A DNA stretch of 64,000 nt from Rudanella lutea DSM 19387 (GCF_000383955.1 NZ_KB913013.1:1387621-1451620); one strand, 5' to 3'. Numbered from the stretch's first letter, positions 8,778 to 16,761 are shown. Numbers and translations: made by a program. The notes: generated by a model not told the origin, from the sequence alone.

Positions 8778-9590
8778 GTGTACGTAAAACCCAAAAAAAA
8801 TCTCGGCCAGCACTTTCTGACCGACCACTCCATTGCTCATCAGATTGCAGATCTCCTGAGCGGTCATCGCGGTCCGGACGGCCAACCGTACGCGCACGTA
8901 CTGGAAATCGGCCCCGGTACGGGTGTACTTACGCAGTTTCTGCTGGCCGATAGCCGCTTTGAAACCCACGCCATTGAGATCGATAGTGAGTCGGTGGTTT
9001 ATCTGAAAAAAGAGTTTCCGTCGCTGACTCCCCGACTGGTTGAGGGCGATTTTCTGGAACTTACCCCCGCCGATTACCTGCCCAACCTCCCCGAAACGGC
9101 TCCGTTTGCCATTGCAGGCAACTTTCCTTACAATATTTCGTCGCAGATTTTCTTTAAAGTACTCGACTACCGCGACCGGATTCCCGAGGTGGTTTGTATG
9201 CTGCAGCGAGAAGTAGCCATGCGGTTGGCCTCGCCCCCCGGCAAAAAAGACTACGGCATCCTGAGCGTGTTTCTGCAAGCCTGGTACGATGTAAAGTATG
9301 AATTTACGGTGCCGCCCGAAGTGTTTAACCCGCCCCCCAAGGTGCATTCGGGCGTGATCAGTGTCCGGCGTAATGGGGTTACAGACCTGGGCTGCAACGA
9401 ACGGAAGTTTATTCAGGTCGTCAAACACGGGTTCAATCAGCGCCGAAAAACGCTTCGGAACGCACTCAAACCCCTCGGCATTACCGAAGAAGCCGCCCAA
9501 AGTGCGTACATGGACAAGCGCGCCGAACAACTGAGCGTAGCCGATTTTGTGACGCTGACCAATTTAATGAGTGAAAGAGTGAAAGAGTGA
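8778..9590 (+). CDS. rsmA: 16S rRNA dimethyladenosine transferase RsmA (KsgA)
   Basis: A 270-residue protein that dimethylates two adjacent adenines near the 3' end of 16S rRNA (A1518/A1519 in E. coli) using S-adenosylmethionine during small-subunit maturation. Visible motifs: KKNLGQHFLTD at the N-terminus, the SAM-binding loop VLEIGPGTG (41-49), the acidic IEID strand end, and catalytic motif IV NFPYN (115-119). The length is normal for the family. The start is GTG, giving MYVKPKKNLGQ; no ATG fits the conserved N-terminus. The last residues (SERVKE and the stop) are encoded by the left arm of a palindromic repeat, so the C-terminus has been set by that element. Confidence 0.96.
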   Translation: MYVKPKKNLGQHFLTDHSIAHQIADLLSGHRGPDGQPYAHVLEIGPGTGVLTQFLLADSRFETHAIEIDSESVVYLKKEFPSLTPRLVEGDFLELTPADYLPNLPETAPFAIAGNFPYNISSQIFFKVLDYRDRIPEVVCMLQREVAMRLASPPGKKDYGILSVFLQAWYDVKYEFTVPPEVFNPPPKVHSGVISVRRNGVTDLGCNERKFIQVVKHGFNQRRKTLRNALKPLGITEEAAQSAYMDKRAEQLSVADFVTLTNLMSERVKE

Positions 9591-9643
9591 AAAAGCGGGC
9601 CACAGGCCGGTGCAAGAACGCTCTTTCACTCTTTCACTCTTTC
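9573..9643. repeat. GAAAGAGTG-heptad hairpin overlapping rsmA 3' end
   Basis: The left arm (9573-9597) has tandem GAAAGAG/TGAAAGAG-type heptads. The right arm (9619-9643, CTCTTTCACTCTTTCACTC) is its near-perfect complement, with a loop of about 20 nt. The rsmA stop codon lies inside the left arm. Confidence 0.75.
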
Positions 9644-9661
9644 CTCCCTCCTCCTTCACGT

Positions 9662-11014
9662 ATGACGTTCGAACTCACCAAAGAATACCTGAGCCGGATT
9701 CAGGACGCCATTGACCTGCACGATGCCACTACGCTGCGGGCCGAGATGGACGACCTGTACCCGGCCGATATTTCGGGTATTCTGTATGAGTTGGATACCG
9801 AGCAGGCCCGTTACCTGCTTACCCTCCTCGACAATGAGGTGGGGGCCGAAATTCTGGCGAATCTGGACCCAGCCGTTCGGCTTGATCTGCTAGCTACGTT
9901 CGACTCGGCCGAACTGGCCCCGCTGGTCAACGTCATGGACTCCGACGATGCTGTGGATTTGCTCAACGAGCAACCCATCCGGATTCGGGAGGAGATAATT
10001 GGCCTGCTCGAAGACCGCGAACAGGCCCGCTTTATCCTCGATCTGCTCCACTACGATGAAGACGTGGCCGGGGGCCTGATGCAGAAGGAGCTGATCAAGA
10101 TCAACGTCAACCTGACGGTCAATGCCTGTATTGAGGAGATTCGTGAGCAAGCCGAAAATGTAGAAAAGGTGTACTCAGTGTACGTGGTCGACGATGTGGG
10201 TAAACTGCTCGGGCTGGTCTCGTTGAAGAAGATTGTGCTGGCCCGCCGGACCGCTAAAATCGCCGACATTTACGACAAAGACATCATTTTCGTGGAAACC
10301 TACCGCCCGGTCGACGAGGTGGCCGAGGTAATGCAACGGTATGACCTCGACGCCATTCCGGTGGTCAACGTGCAGGGGCGGCTGCTGGGGCGCATCACCA
10401 TCGACGACGTGGTCGACGTGATTACCGAGCAGGCCGAAGAAGACATTCAGGTCATTTCGGGTCTGTCGGGCGAGGTTGAAGAAGACGATACCGTGTGGGC
10501 CCGTTCCAAAGTGCAGTTACCGTGGCTCATTGCGGGCGCGGTTGGCAGTTTGCTGGCGGCTACCGTAATCAATGGTTTCCAGAGCGAGCTGGGCAAAATT
10601 GCGGCCCTGGCGGCTTTTATTCCCATCATTGGGTCAACGGGGGGCAACGTCGGGATTCAGACCTCGTCGCTTATTCTGCAAAGTCTGGCCGATACCTCTG
10701 GGCTGAGTACCCCCCCCGGCCGGCGGTTGTTGCGAACGCTACTCGTGGCCGTCATCAACGGGCTGGTGGTGGGCCTCATTGCCGGTCTGTACACCTTCCT
10801 GATCGGGCAACCGCGCCTGTTTCCGGTGGTTGCCACCGCCCTGCTGGCTGTGGTGCTGCTGGCTTCGTTTATGGGTACTGTAACCCCGCTGTTGCTCAAC
10901 CGAATCGGTATTAATCCGGCGGTGGCCTCGGGGCCCTTCATCACCACCGCCAACGACCTCATTGGCATCGGGGTGTATTTTCTCATCGCTGATTTACTAC
11001 TGGCCGAGCTGTAA
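9662..11014 (+). CDS. mgtE: magnesium transporter MgtE
   Basis: A 450-residue MgtE family Mg2+ channel. The start at 9662 (MTFELTKEYL) gives the standard length; an upstream extension would run through the heptad hairpin and is not credible. Domains: the MgtE N-terminal helical superhelix (about 10-125), two CBS domains (about 130-255) that sense cytosolic Mg2+ in characterised homologues, a plug helix, then five membrane segments (about 285-450). The conserved pore signature GSTGGNVGIQTSSL is present. The gene follows rsmA by 71 bp and is convergent with the aldose epimerase; a large nested palindrome separates them. No Mg2+ riboswitch was seen upstream. Confidence 0.95.
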   Translation: MTFELTKEYLSRIQDAIDLHDATTLRAEMDDLYPADISGILYELDTEQARYLLTLLDNEVGAEILANLDPAVRLDLLATFDSAELAPLVNVMDSDDAVDLLNEQPIRIREEIIGLLEDREQARFILDLLHYDEDVAGGLMQKELIKINVNLTVNACIEEIREQAENVEKVYSVYVVDDVGKLLGLVSLKKIVLARRTAKIADIYDKDIIFVETYRPVDEVAEVMQRYDLDAIPVVNVQGRLLGRITIDDVVDVITEQAEEDIQVISGLSGEVEEDDTVWARSKVQLPWLIAGAVGSLLAATVINGFQSELGKIAALAAFIPIIGSTGGNVGIQTSSLILQSLADTSGLSTPPGRRLLRTLLVAVINGLVVGLIAGLYTFLIGQPRLFPVVATALLAVVLLASFMGTVTPLLLNRIGINPAVASGPFITTANDLIGIGVYFLIADLLLAEL

Positions 11015-11283
11015 AAAACATGAGTCATCCCGAATTTTCAACATCTTGATGGTTCAGGCCCAAGTTCCCCAGGATGCCCCGTTAGGAGCCTAATGTCCAT
11101 AGCTAACGGGGAAAATGATCCAAATACCCGAGCCCCGAAGGGGCGTAACTTGATTCGAGTTACGCCCCTTCGGGGCTCGGGTTCTCGTGGGAGACGCCTT
11201 TTCTACCAACATTAGGCCCCTAACGGGGCGTTGGGTTGGGTCGAGGCCTAGACTACCCTAAAATTCGGGATGACTCATGTTTT
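11015..11283. repeat. 269-bp nested palindrome with 24-bp perfect terminal arms
   Basis: The outer arms (11015-11038 and 11260-11283) are perfect 24-bp inverted repeats. Inside, GCCCCGTTAGGAGCCTAATG pairs with CATTAGGCCCCTAACGGGGC with one mismatch, and an inner perfect 25-bp stem begins ACCCGAGCCCCGAAGGGGCG. The outer arms start next to the mgtE stop and end 14 bp before the convergent epimerase stop. It could be a bidirectional terminator or a non-autonomous REP/MITE-like element. Confidence 0.85.
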
Positions 11284-11297
11284 AGCCCTAATCCTTT

Positions 11298-12494
11298 TTA
11301 CTTCCCAAACTGATACACGGTAGTTTGCCGGTAGGTTTGGCCGGGCTTCAGAATGGTGCTCGGGTACGTGGGGTGATTGGGCGAATCGGGGTAATGCTGC
11401 GCTTCGAGGGCCAGGCCTTCGCGGAAATTGATGGCCCGGCCGTATTTGCCCGTATCCTGCCCGGCGAAGAAGTTACCGCCGTAAAACTGCATGGCCGGTT
11501 CGGTGGTGAGCACCTTCATGGTAATCCCAGACTTATCGCCCGTAACCACACACGCTTCGGTCAGCTCATCAGCGCTTTTCCGGTTCAGCACAAAGTTATG
11601 GTCGTAGCCTTTGGCAAAGGTTAGCTGCTCATTTTTCTCGTCGACACGGGCCCCGATCGTCGTCGGTTTGCGGAAATCAAACGGCGTTCCTTCAACCGAT
11701 GCCGGTTCGCCCTGCGGAATGAGTCCGGCATCGATCACCGAGTACCGGTCGGCGTTGATCTGCATCAGGTGGTTGTTGACCGTTCCGCTGCCTTCGCCGT
11801 TGAGGTTAAAAAACCCGTGGCTCGTGGGGTTGTACGGCGTAGCCTTATCGGTGGTGGCTACGTAGTCAATTTTAAGGCCCTTGTTTTCGAGTGTGAACGT
11901 CACTTTGGTCGTCACCGTACCCGGAAAGCCGCCTTCGCCGTCTTTCGACACATACGTCATCTCGACCGATTTGTCGCCTGTTTGCTTCGCGGTCCAAACC
12001 TGGTTATGGAAGCCCGACGGCCCGCCGTGCAGGGTGTTGCCGTTATTGTTCAGTTCGAGTTGGTAGGTTTTGCCATCGAGGGTAAACTGCCCTTTGGCAA
12101 TCCGGTTGCCAAACCGCCCCACTACCGGCCCGAAAAAGCTTTCTTTGGCTTTCCGGTAATCGGCAAGGCTCTGGAAACCCAACGATACGTCGGTGGGTGT
12201 GCCGTTTTGGTCGGGCACAATCAGGTGCACAATACGCGCCCCGAAGTTTGACAGGGTGGCCGTCATGTCGCCATCTTTGAGCACAAACAGCTTCACGGCC
12301 TGCCCATTTACCTCGCCCTCGTAGGCGGCCGGGTTGTTCACTTGATACACAATTGCCGACGCGGTGTCGGACGATGTCGCCGAAGCATTGGCGGTTGAAT
12401 CAGTCATGGTTGAGTCAGATTGACCATTTTTTGACCCGCAGCCCGCCGTGAACAACAAGGCTGCAACGGCCAGTGGAAGAATAATTTTTTGCAT
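11298..12494 (-). CDS. galM: aldose 1-epimerase, lipoprotein
   Basis: A 398-residue mutarotase (interconverts alpha and beta anomers of hexoses). The start at 12494 (MQKIILPLAV) gives a lipoprotein signal with lipobox LFTAGC, so the enzyme is probably membrane-anchored outside the cytoplasm. Family motifs: NRIAKGQFTLDG, NNGNTLHGG, the His-containing SHGFFNLNGEGSG, FDFRKPTTIG, YDHNFVLNR, and the Glu-containing ALEAQHYPDSPN near the C-terminus. The catalytic His context is SHGFF rather than the NHxYF seen in the paralogue at 38793. It lies in a minus-strand run with a serine hydrolase and a GH43 enzyme, suggesting a role in handling released sugars. Confidence 0.92.
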   Translation of the reverse strand: MQKIILPLAVAALLFTAGCGSKNGQSDSTMTDSTANASATSSDTASAIVYQVNNPAAYEGEVNGQAVKLFVLKDGDMTATLSNFGARIVHLIVPDQNGTPTDVSLGFQSLADYRKAKESFFGPVVGRFGNRIAKGQFTLDGKTYQLELNNNGNTLHGGPSGFHNQVWTAKQTGDKSVEMTYVSKDGEGGFPGTVTTKVTFTLENKGLKIDYVATTDKATPYNPTSHGFFNLNGEGSGTVNNHLMQINADRYSVIDAGLIPQGEPASVEGTPFDFRKPTTIGARVDEKNEQLTFAKGYDHNFVLNRKSADELTEACVVTGDKSGITMKVLTTEPAMQFYGGNFFAGQDTGKYGRAINFREGLALEAQHYPDSPNHPTYPSTILKPGQTYRQTTVYQFGK

Positions 12495-12610
12495 AGAAAA
12501 GCCAGAGTAGGGTTTATATAACCTCGCAACCTGGTAAAGTAACCCGCCGGGGGCTTTTACCCCTGCATTGGGCAAGCGCACGGTCCCAAAACAACAAACA
12601 CCAAGCCCAT

Positions 12611-14209
12611 TTACCGCCGGGAAATTCCTTCGAGCACGGCGCGCTTGTCGGGTCGGCCGGTAAGTTCGGTGAGGCTGTTGCGGGGGGTAATCTGTACCGT
12701 ATCACCCTCAAACCGGAACGTCAGGGTGTCGTAGTGCGCTGTTTCGACGTAGCGGCAGGTAATCTGAAACGTGTTGGGGTCACGCCAGGCCCCGCTCACC
12801 GCCACCGGATGCCGCACTTCGCCGGGCACCGGGGTCGGAATGAGCTTGAGCGGCAGGGGCGATAGTGTCGTGACCCCTTCGCGCCAGTCGAACAACCCGC
12901 CCCGGAGCTGATGCTTCCCCTGTCGATCCTGCATATCGAGCACCCAGTCACGGGTGCCAAAGTCCAGGCTGACCAGACTGACGCCCTGCGGATTGTCGCC
13001 AATGGCGTAAGTTCGGCGGTTGATCCGGTTTACGGTTGGCGAGCTGAGACTCCCGGCCGGCGGACTGATAGCCAGATCGGCAAAGGCCCGTTCGAATGCC
13101 TTACGGGTAGTTTCGGTGATCTGGTTGGTGCGCTGAAAAGCGGGCAACAGGTGGTTCCAGACCTCATCGAGCACGGCCTGCATATCGGCTTGTTCGGCCG
13201 TGATAACCACCACCGCATTCTGGTCGGGTATAACGATACAAAACTGCCCGAAAGCTCCATCGGCCCGGTAGGCACCGTTTCGGCATCCCCAAAGCTGATA
13301 GCCGTAGCCCTGCATCCAATCGTCGGTTTCGGGCGGACGCGGGGCATTGGGTTGGCGAGGTTGTACAATTTGCTGCTGTGTAGCCTCATCAATCCAAACT
13401 GAAGGCACCACCTGTTTCTCGTTCCAGACCCCGTATTGGAGGTAGAGCTGCCCGAATTTGGCGATGTCTTCGGTTTTCAGGCGTAGCCCCCAGCCCCCTA
13501 CGTTAAACCGCTGGGTGTCAATTTCCCAATCGGCTCCTTCGATACCCAGTGGTTCGAACAAGCGGGGGGTCAGGTACTCGATCAGCGTTTGACCAGTCAG
13601 TTTCTGGACAATACGCCCGAGCATATACGTAGCCAGGGTGTTGTACCGAAACCGGCTGCCGGGCTCCTGCCCGATGGGTAAGGCCAGAAAAGTGCGCACC
13701 CAGTTGTCGTTGGGCGTATCAAACAGGCGCGGAAACAGGTCGGCATCGGTCAGATCGTGCCCGGTCGACATGGTCAGCAAGTGTTTCACCTTCATCCGCG
13801 CCAGTTTGGGGTCGGCATTGGCGGGCACATCATCCGGAAAAAACGACACCACGGTATCCTCAACGGTCAGGCGTCGCTCGCCCACGGCCAACCCCACCGC
13901 CGTAGCCGTAATGCTTTTGCTGAGTGAGTAGAGGGTGTGTTTCCGGTCGGCCCGGTACGGTGCCCACCAGCCCTCGGCCACCACGTGCCCGTTGCGCACC
14001 ACCATGAGGCTGTGCAGCTTAAAATTCCGCCGTTCGGTCACTTGCAGGAAGTTGACGATACCGGCGGGCGACACGCCCTGCGCTTCGGGCGTGCTGCGCG
14101 GCAGGTAGGTTTCTTTGGTGGTTACCCGGCCCGGTATGGCCGAGATAAAGCCTACACCCGCCAGTCCGATTCCAAACCATTCTAAAAATTCGCGCCGAGT
14201 CTGATTCAT
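12611..14209 (-). CDS. exported serine hydrolase, beta-lactamase class C fold
   Basis: A 532-residue protein of the beta-lactamase/penicillin-binding-like serine hydrolase family. The N-terminus NQTRREFLEWFGIGLAGVGF matches a twin-arginine (Tat) signal. The active-site SxxK motif is SLSK in YSLSKSITATAVG. The second motif reads RYNTLATYMLG, so the usual YxN is replaced by Tyr-Asn-Thr. The third-motif region is DGAFGQFCIVIPDQN. The C-terminal region of about 130 residues (after 400) looks like an added beta domain. Known relatives are esterases or peptidases as often as lactamases, so the substrate is unknown. It sits between the aldose epimerase and GH43 genes on the same strand. Confidence 0.85.
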   Translation of the reverse strand: MNQTRREFLEWFGIGLAGVGFISAIPGRVTTKETYLPRSTPEAQGVSPAGIVNFLQVTERRNFKLHSLMVVRNGHVVAEGWWAPYRADRKHTLYSLSKSITATAVGLAVGERRLTVEDTVVSFFPDDVPANADPKLARMKVKHLLTMSTGHDLTDADLFPRLFDTPNDNWVRTFLALPIGQEPGSRFRYNTLATYMLGRIVQKLTGQTLIEYLTPRLFEPLGIEGADWEIDTQRFNVGGWGLRLKTEDIAKFGQLYLQYGVWNEKQVVPSVWIDEATQQQIVQPRQPNAPRPPETDDWMQGYGYQLWGCRNGAYRADGAFGQFCIVIPDQNAVVVITAEQADMQAVLDEVWNHLLPAFQRTNQITETTRKAFERAFADLAISPPAGSLSSPTVNRINRRTYAIGDNPQGVSLVSLDFGTRDWVLDMQDRQGKHQLRGGLFDWREGVTTLSPLPLKLIPTPVPGEVRHPVAVSGAWRDPNTFQITCRYVETAHYDTLTFRFEGDTVQITPRNSLTELTGRPDKRAVLEGISRR

Positions 14210-14308
14210 GCCAATCTGCTCAAAAGTTTGGGAGCAAAGATGCGGAAATGGCGAGATATTCCGGCGGCCCAGATCATACTTGCCAGCCAGCGGCCTCGCC
14301 CACCTACC

Positions 14309-15334
14309 CTATTCGGGAACAGCCATGGCCGTTTTCGGCACGGGTTTACCAAAGTTGGGGGAGCCATCGGGGTTCCAGCTAAACGGCTGAATGTGCGGAG
14401 CCCGGCGGTTGCCGCATCCGTCGGTTTCGGTGGGGTTGGCGTGGTAAATCATCCAGGGCGTACGGCCATCTGAGGCCGTAAAAAATCCGCCGTGACCGGG
14501 TGCCCACACGCTGTTTTCGGGGTTCTGGGTAAATACGGGCTGCGGGTGCTTGCGCCAGTTTTTAGGGTCGAGCAGGCTCCCGCCCGTGTGTTCGAGCAGG
14601 CCCATGCAGTAGTCGAGCCAGCAGGCATTGGCCGAGTAAACGATGAAGGTTTTGTTGCCGTTTTGCAGAAACTCCGGCCCTTCGTTGACCAGCACCACGG
14701 GGGGCTCGCCGTTCATCTGTGCGCCGTCGGAGGTATGCCCATGTCGCTCCCAGGGCAACTCCGGCTGCGAGATCCGAACGCGATCGCCCTGCATGGTCCA
14801 GGGGTTTTTCAGTTGGGCGATGTAAATATCCTGCTGCCCATTTTTGGCACCCGCCCAGCCCGACCAGGCGGCATACAGCTTCCCCCGGTGTTCGAGCACG
14901 GTGAGGTCGATAGCCCAATGGTCGCCAGGATCAGCCAGTTTGCCTTTGAGCACCCACTCGCCCGCAAACGGATCGGCCGAGGCATTTTCGACGACCCAGA
15001 TTCGGTGGGTCTGGTTATTGACGCTGTCGGCCGCGAAATAGATGTACCATTTGCCCCCAATGCGATGAATTTCGGGGGCCCACAAATCCCGCGAATACGC
15101 CGTATTGGGAGGTGGGGTAAACACCACTTTTTGCTCCGCCGTAGCCAGATCGGCCACGTTGCGGGTACGCCAGAGGGTGAGGTTACGGCCGGTGGTATTC
15201 ATGTAGTAGTAGCAACCGTCGTGCCTGTAAACCCACGGATCGGGTCCCGATGCTTTGATGGGGTTGGTAAACGTACGCTGGGCGAACGTGGGCAGGCTGA
15301 CGAGCAACACCAGCCAGCAGAGAAGGACTTTCAT
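14309..15334 (-). CDS. secreted family 43 glycoside hydrolase
   Basis: A 341-residue five-bladed beta-propeller glycosidase with a signal peptide ending PTFAQ. The GH43 catalytic triad is visible: base Asp in SGPDPWVY (Asp32), pKa-modulating Asp in HWAIDLTVL and general-acid Glu in NEGPEFL. Members cleave alpha-L-arabinofuranosyl or beta-xylosyl linkages in hemicellulose and pectin. The subfamily cannot be assigned by eye. Together with GH127 and a DUF4038 enzyme elsewhere in the window it supports degradation of arabinose-containing plant glycans. It is the first gene of the minus-strand run (GH43, serine hydrolase, epimerase). Confidence 0.9.
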   Translation of the reverse strand: MKVLLCWLVLLVSLPTFAQRTFTNPIKASGPDPWVYRHDGCYYYMNTTGRNLTLWRTRNVADLATAEQKVVFTPPPNTAYSRDLWAPEIHRIGGKWYIYFAADSVNNQTHRIWVVENASADPFAGEWVLKGKLADPGDHWAIDLTVLEHRGKLYAAWSGWAGAKNGQQDIYIAQLKNPWTMQGDRVRISQPELPWERHGHTSDGAQMNGEPPVVLVNEGPEFLQNGNKTFIVYSANACWLDYCMGLLEHTGGSLLDPKNWRKHPQPVFTQNPENSVWAPGHGGFFTASDGRTPWMIYHANPTETDGCGNRRAPHIQPFSWNPDGSPNFGKPVPKTAMAVPE

Positions 15335-15403
15335 GATCTGCTATTTCAGACAGAAAGGAACGGAGGTGTGGTTTTTACCACCCCATTTTACCACCCCCCT
15401 GCC

Positions 15404-15685
15404 CCCCTCCTGAAAAACAGGAGGGGGTGGTGCGAAAGGGATGTTGAGAATCTATATTTACACAGATTTCAAAGGCATCGACCGTCTTTCTCAACCGCAT
15501 AAAAAAGAACCCCTTCGACGTTGTCGATTCCCCCTCCTGAAAAACAGGAGGGGGTGGTGCGAAAGGGATGTTGAGAATCTATATTTACACAGATTTCAAA
15601 GGCATCGACCGTCTTTCTCAACTGTATAAACAAGAACCCCTTCGACGTTGTCGATTCCCCCTCCTGTTTTTCAGGAGGGGGTTAG
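15404..15685. repeat. tandem 127-bp palindrome-bearing repeat (two copies plus third palindrome)
   Basis: The hairpin CCCCTCCTGAAAAACAGGAG with its following sequence appears at about 15404 and again 127 bp later with only a few differences. It ends in a third palindrome with the loop in the opposite orientation (CCTGTTTTTCAGG). Each unit also carries CGACGTTGTCG and a GTTGAGAA/TTCTCAAC pair. The remaining bases between the GH43 start and the DUF559 stop (15335-15717) contain no gene. Confidence 0.85.
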
Positions 15686-15697
15686 GGGGTGGTAAAA
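15631..15697 (+). repeat. left inverted repeat of the DUF559 cassette
   Basis: The block reads CAAGAACCCCTTCGACGTTG, TCGATTCCCCCTCCTG, TTTTTCAGGAGGGGG, then TTAGGGGGTGGTAAAA. Its reverse complement reappears in diverged form at 16150-16260 on the other side of the DUF559 gene. Confidence 0.75.
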
Positions 15698-15717
15698 TAG
15701 GAGGTGGTAAACAAAAG

Positions 15718-16077
15718 CTACCTTACAAATGCCTGACGAATTCTCATCAACACCGAATCGACATGGTGCAGCACTTCGTCGTTCCGAAATCGTAAGACAC
15801 GAATGTTGAGGCTTTCTATCGCCTGCTGACGTTCTTCGTCGTATGCCTGCACAGCTATCTCGTCGTGCACGCTACCGTCAAGTTCAATTGCCAGACGTTC
15901 GGAGGGACAGTAAAAATCAAGCACAAAATAGCCAACGCTGTGCTGACGTCGAAACTTTCGACCTGCTAACTGGCTTCGGCGCAGACAGGCCCACAAAGCC
16001 TCTTCAGCCTCGGTAGCTTCATTTCGGAGCGACTGCCGAATTTCCTTTAAAATGCTCAGATTATGGACTTGGGCCAT
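15718..16077 (-). CDS. DUF559 (PD-(D/E)XK-like) nuclease-family protein
   Basis: A 119-residue complete DUF559 protein, a small restriction-endonuclease-like fold related to Vsr. Hallmarks: RNEATEAEEALWACLR, FRRQHSVGYFVLDFYCP and LAIELDGSVHDE, with the D...E.D catalytic-type residues, and the C-terminal VLRFRNDEVLHHVDSVL. The start at 16077 gives MAQVHNLSIL. Both sides carry inverted copies of one palindromic element (15631-15697 and 16150-16260), so the gene sits like cargo in a small cassette. Biological function of DUF559 is not established; DNA cleavage or repair is inferred from the fold. It is not part of an obvious operon. Confidence 0.9.
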   Translation of the reverse strand: MAQVHNLSILKEIRQSLRNEATEAEEALWACLRRSQLAGRKFRRQHSVGYFVLDFYCPSERLAIELDGSVHDEIAVQAYDEERQQAIESLNIRVLRFRNDEVLHHVDSVLMRIRQAFVR

Positions 16078-16149
16078 TCGTGTAGCTTTGCCAAAAACTG
16101 AATTAAATAGCTAATTATCAGGACACAAATATAATTAGTGAAGTTTTTT

Positions 16150-16260
16150 TGTGTGTATTTTTTACCCCCTAACCCGGAGCGCCGGAGCGCCGGAACGCCG
16201 GAACGCGGAACACCCTCCTATTTTCGGGAGGGAGAATCAACAAAGTCGGAGGGGTGCTTG
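16150..16260 (-). repeat. right inverted repeat of the DUF559 cassette with GGAGCGCC octamers
   Basis: Reading toward higher coordinates: TTTTTTACCCCCTAACCC, then four 8-bp repeats (GGAGCGCC twice, GGAACGCC, GGAACGCG), then CCCTCCTATTTTCGGGAGGG and AGAATCAACAAAGTCGGAGG ending GGTGCTTG. Apart from the octamer insert it is the reverse complement of the left repeat with scattered substitutions. Confidence 0.7.
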
Positions 16261-16354
16261 CTGGTTCGATTGAGCGTAGCCGTGGCGACTCATGTCCCGC
16301 ACGGCAGCTGTCACCTCAGACCGTTTGAGCAGAACCATGCCTTCGGGCAGGTTA

Positions 16355-16517
16355 AGAAGCTGTTTGAGTTAATCGCTTTGGCCTTCAAGGGCGTCTTTTG
16401 GCTGATAGCTGCACCATTTTTTTGGGCCGTAGCTATGGCTACGACCTGCAAAAAATGGTTTGCTACCAACCAAAATCCACTCCTTAAATACTCAAATCGC
16501 TAACTCAAACAGCTTCT
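16355..16517. mobile_element. 163-bp MITE-like element, copy 1
   Basis: Perfect 17-bp terminal inverted repeats (AGAAGCTGTTTGAGTTA and its complement TAACTCAAACAGCTTCT) enclose a sequence that folds into a long imperfect hairpin around GGGCCGTAGC ... GCTACGACC. A second copy of 162 bp lies at 37583-37744. It carries no transposase, so if mobile it is non-autonomous. Confidence 0.8.
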
Positions 16518-16636
16518 AAGATTCTGAGCCAGCCCCAGCTGACTGTACACCTTACCGGTGGTGCTTTGGGCTGCTGGGCCTTAGTGCAGGGGGTAAGCCC
16601 CAAAAGCAGGAGTGTAAATGGTACAGTTCGGTGCAT
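16505..16636 (-). pseudogene. remnant of a secreted-protein gene cut by the MITE-like element
   Basis: A 43-residue reading frame starting MHRTVPFTLLLLGLTPCTKA, a convincing signal peptide, that runs straight into the terminal repeat of the MITE-like element and stops there. A shifted frame at its end reads KVYSQLGLAQN, which looks like the natural continuation. I interpret it as the 5' stub of a lost secreted-protein gene; no family can be named. Confidence 0.4.
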
Positions 16637-16761
16637 AGTTAAGGTGGTATATAGTTGCAGAATTAAACTCTCGTTGTTTTATCAAATACGTGATGGCGAA
16701 TTGGGAAGCAAAGTAACCTTGTTGTTACAATCGATGGAGAAGCCATGTTAACACATTATCC

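Noticed and set aside
9587-9661. N-terminal extension of mgtE (MKKRATGRCKNALSL...)
   Set aside because: It translates the heptad hairpin; the start at 9662 gives the standard MgtE N-terminus and length.
15441-15795. Short plus-strand frames MLRIYIYTDFKG... appearing twice
   Set aside because: The same peptide arises from the two tandem 127-bp units; this is repeat DNA, not a gene family.
16138-16503. Plus-strand open frame of 121 codons
   Set aside because: It runs across the octamer repeats, the inverted repeat and the MITE-like element; no similarity or plausible start signal.
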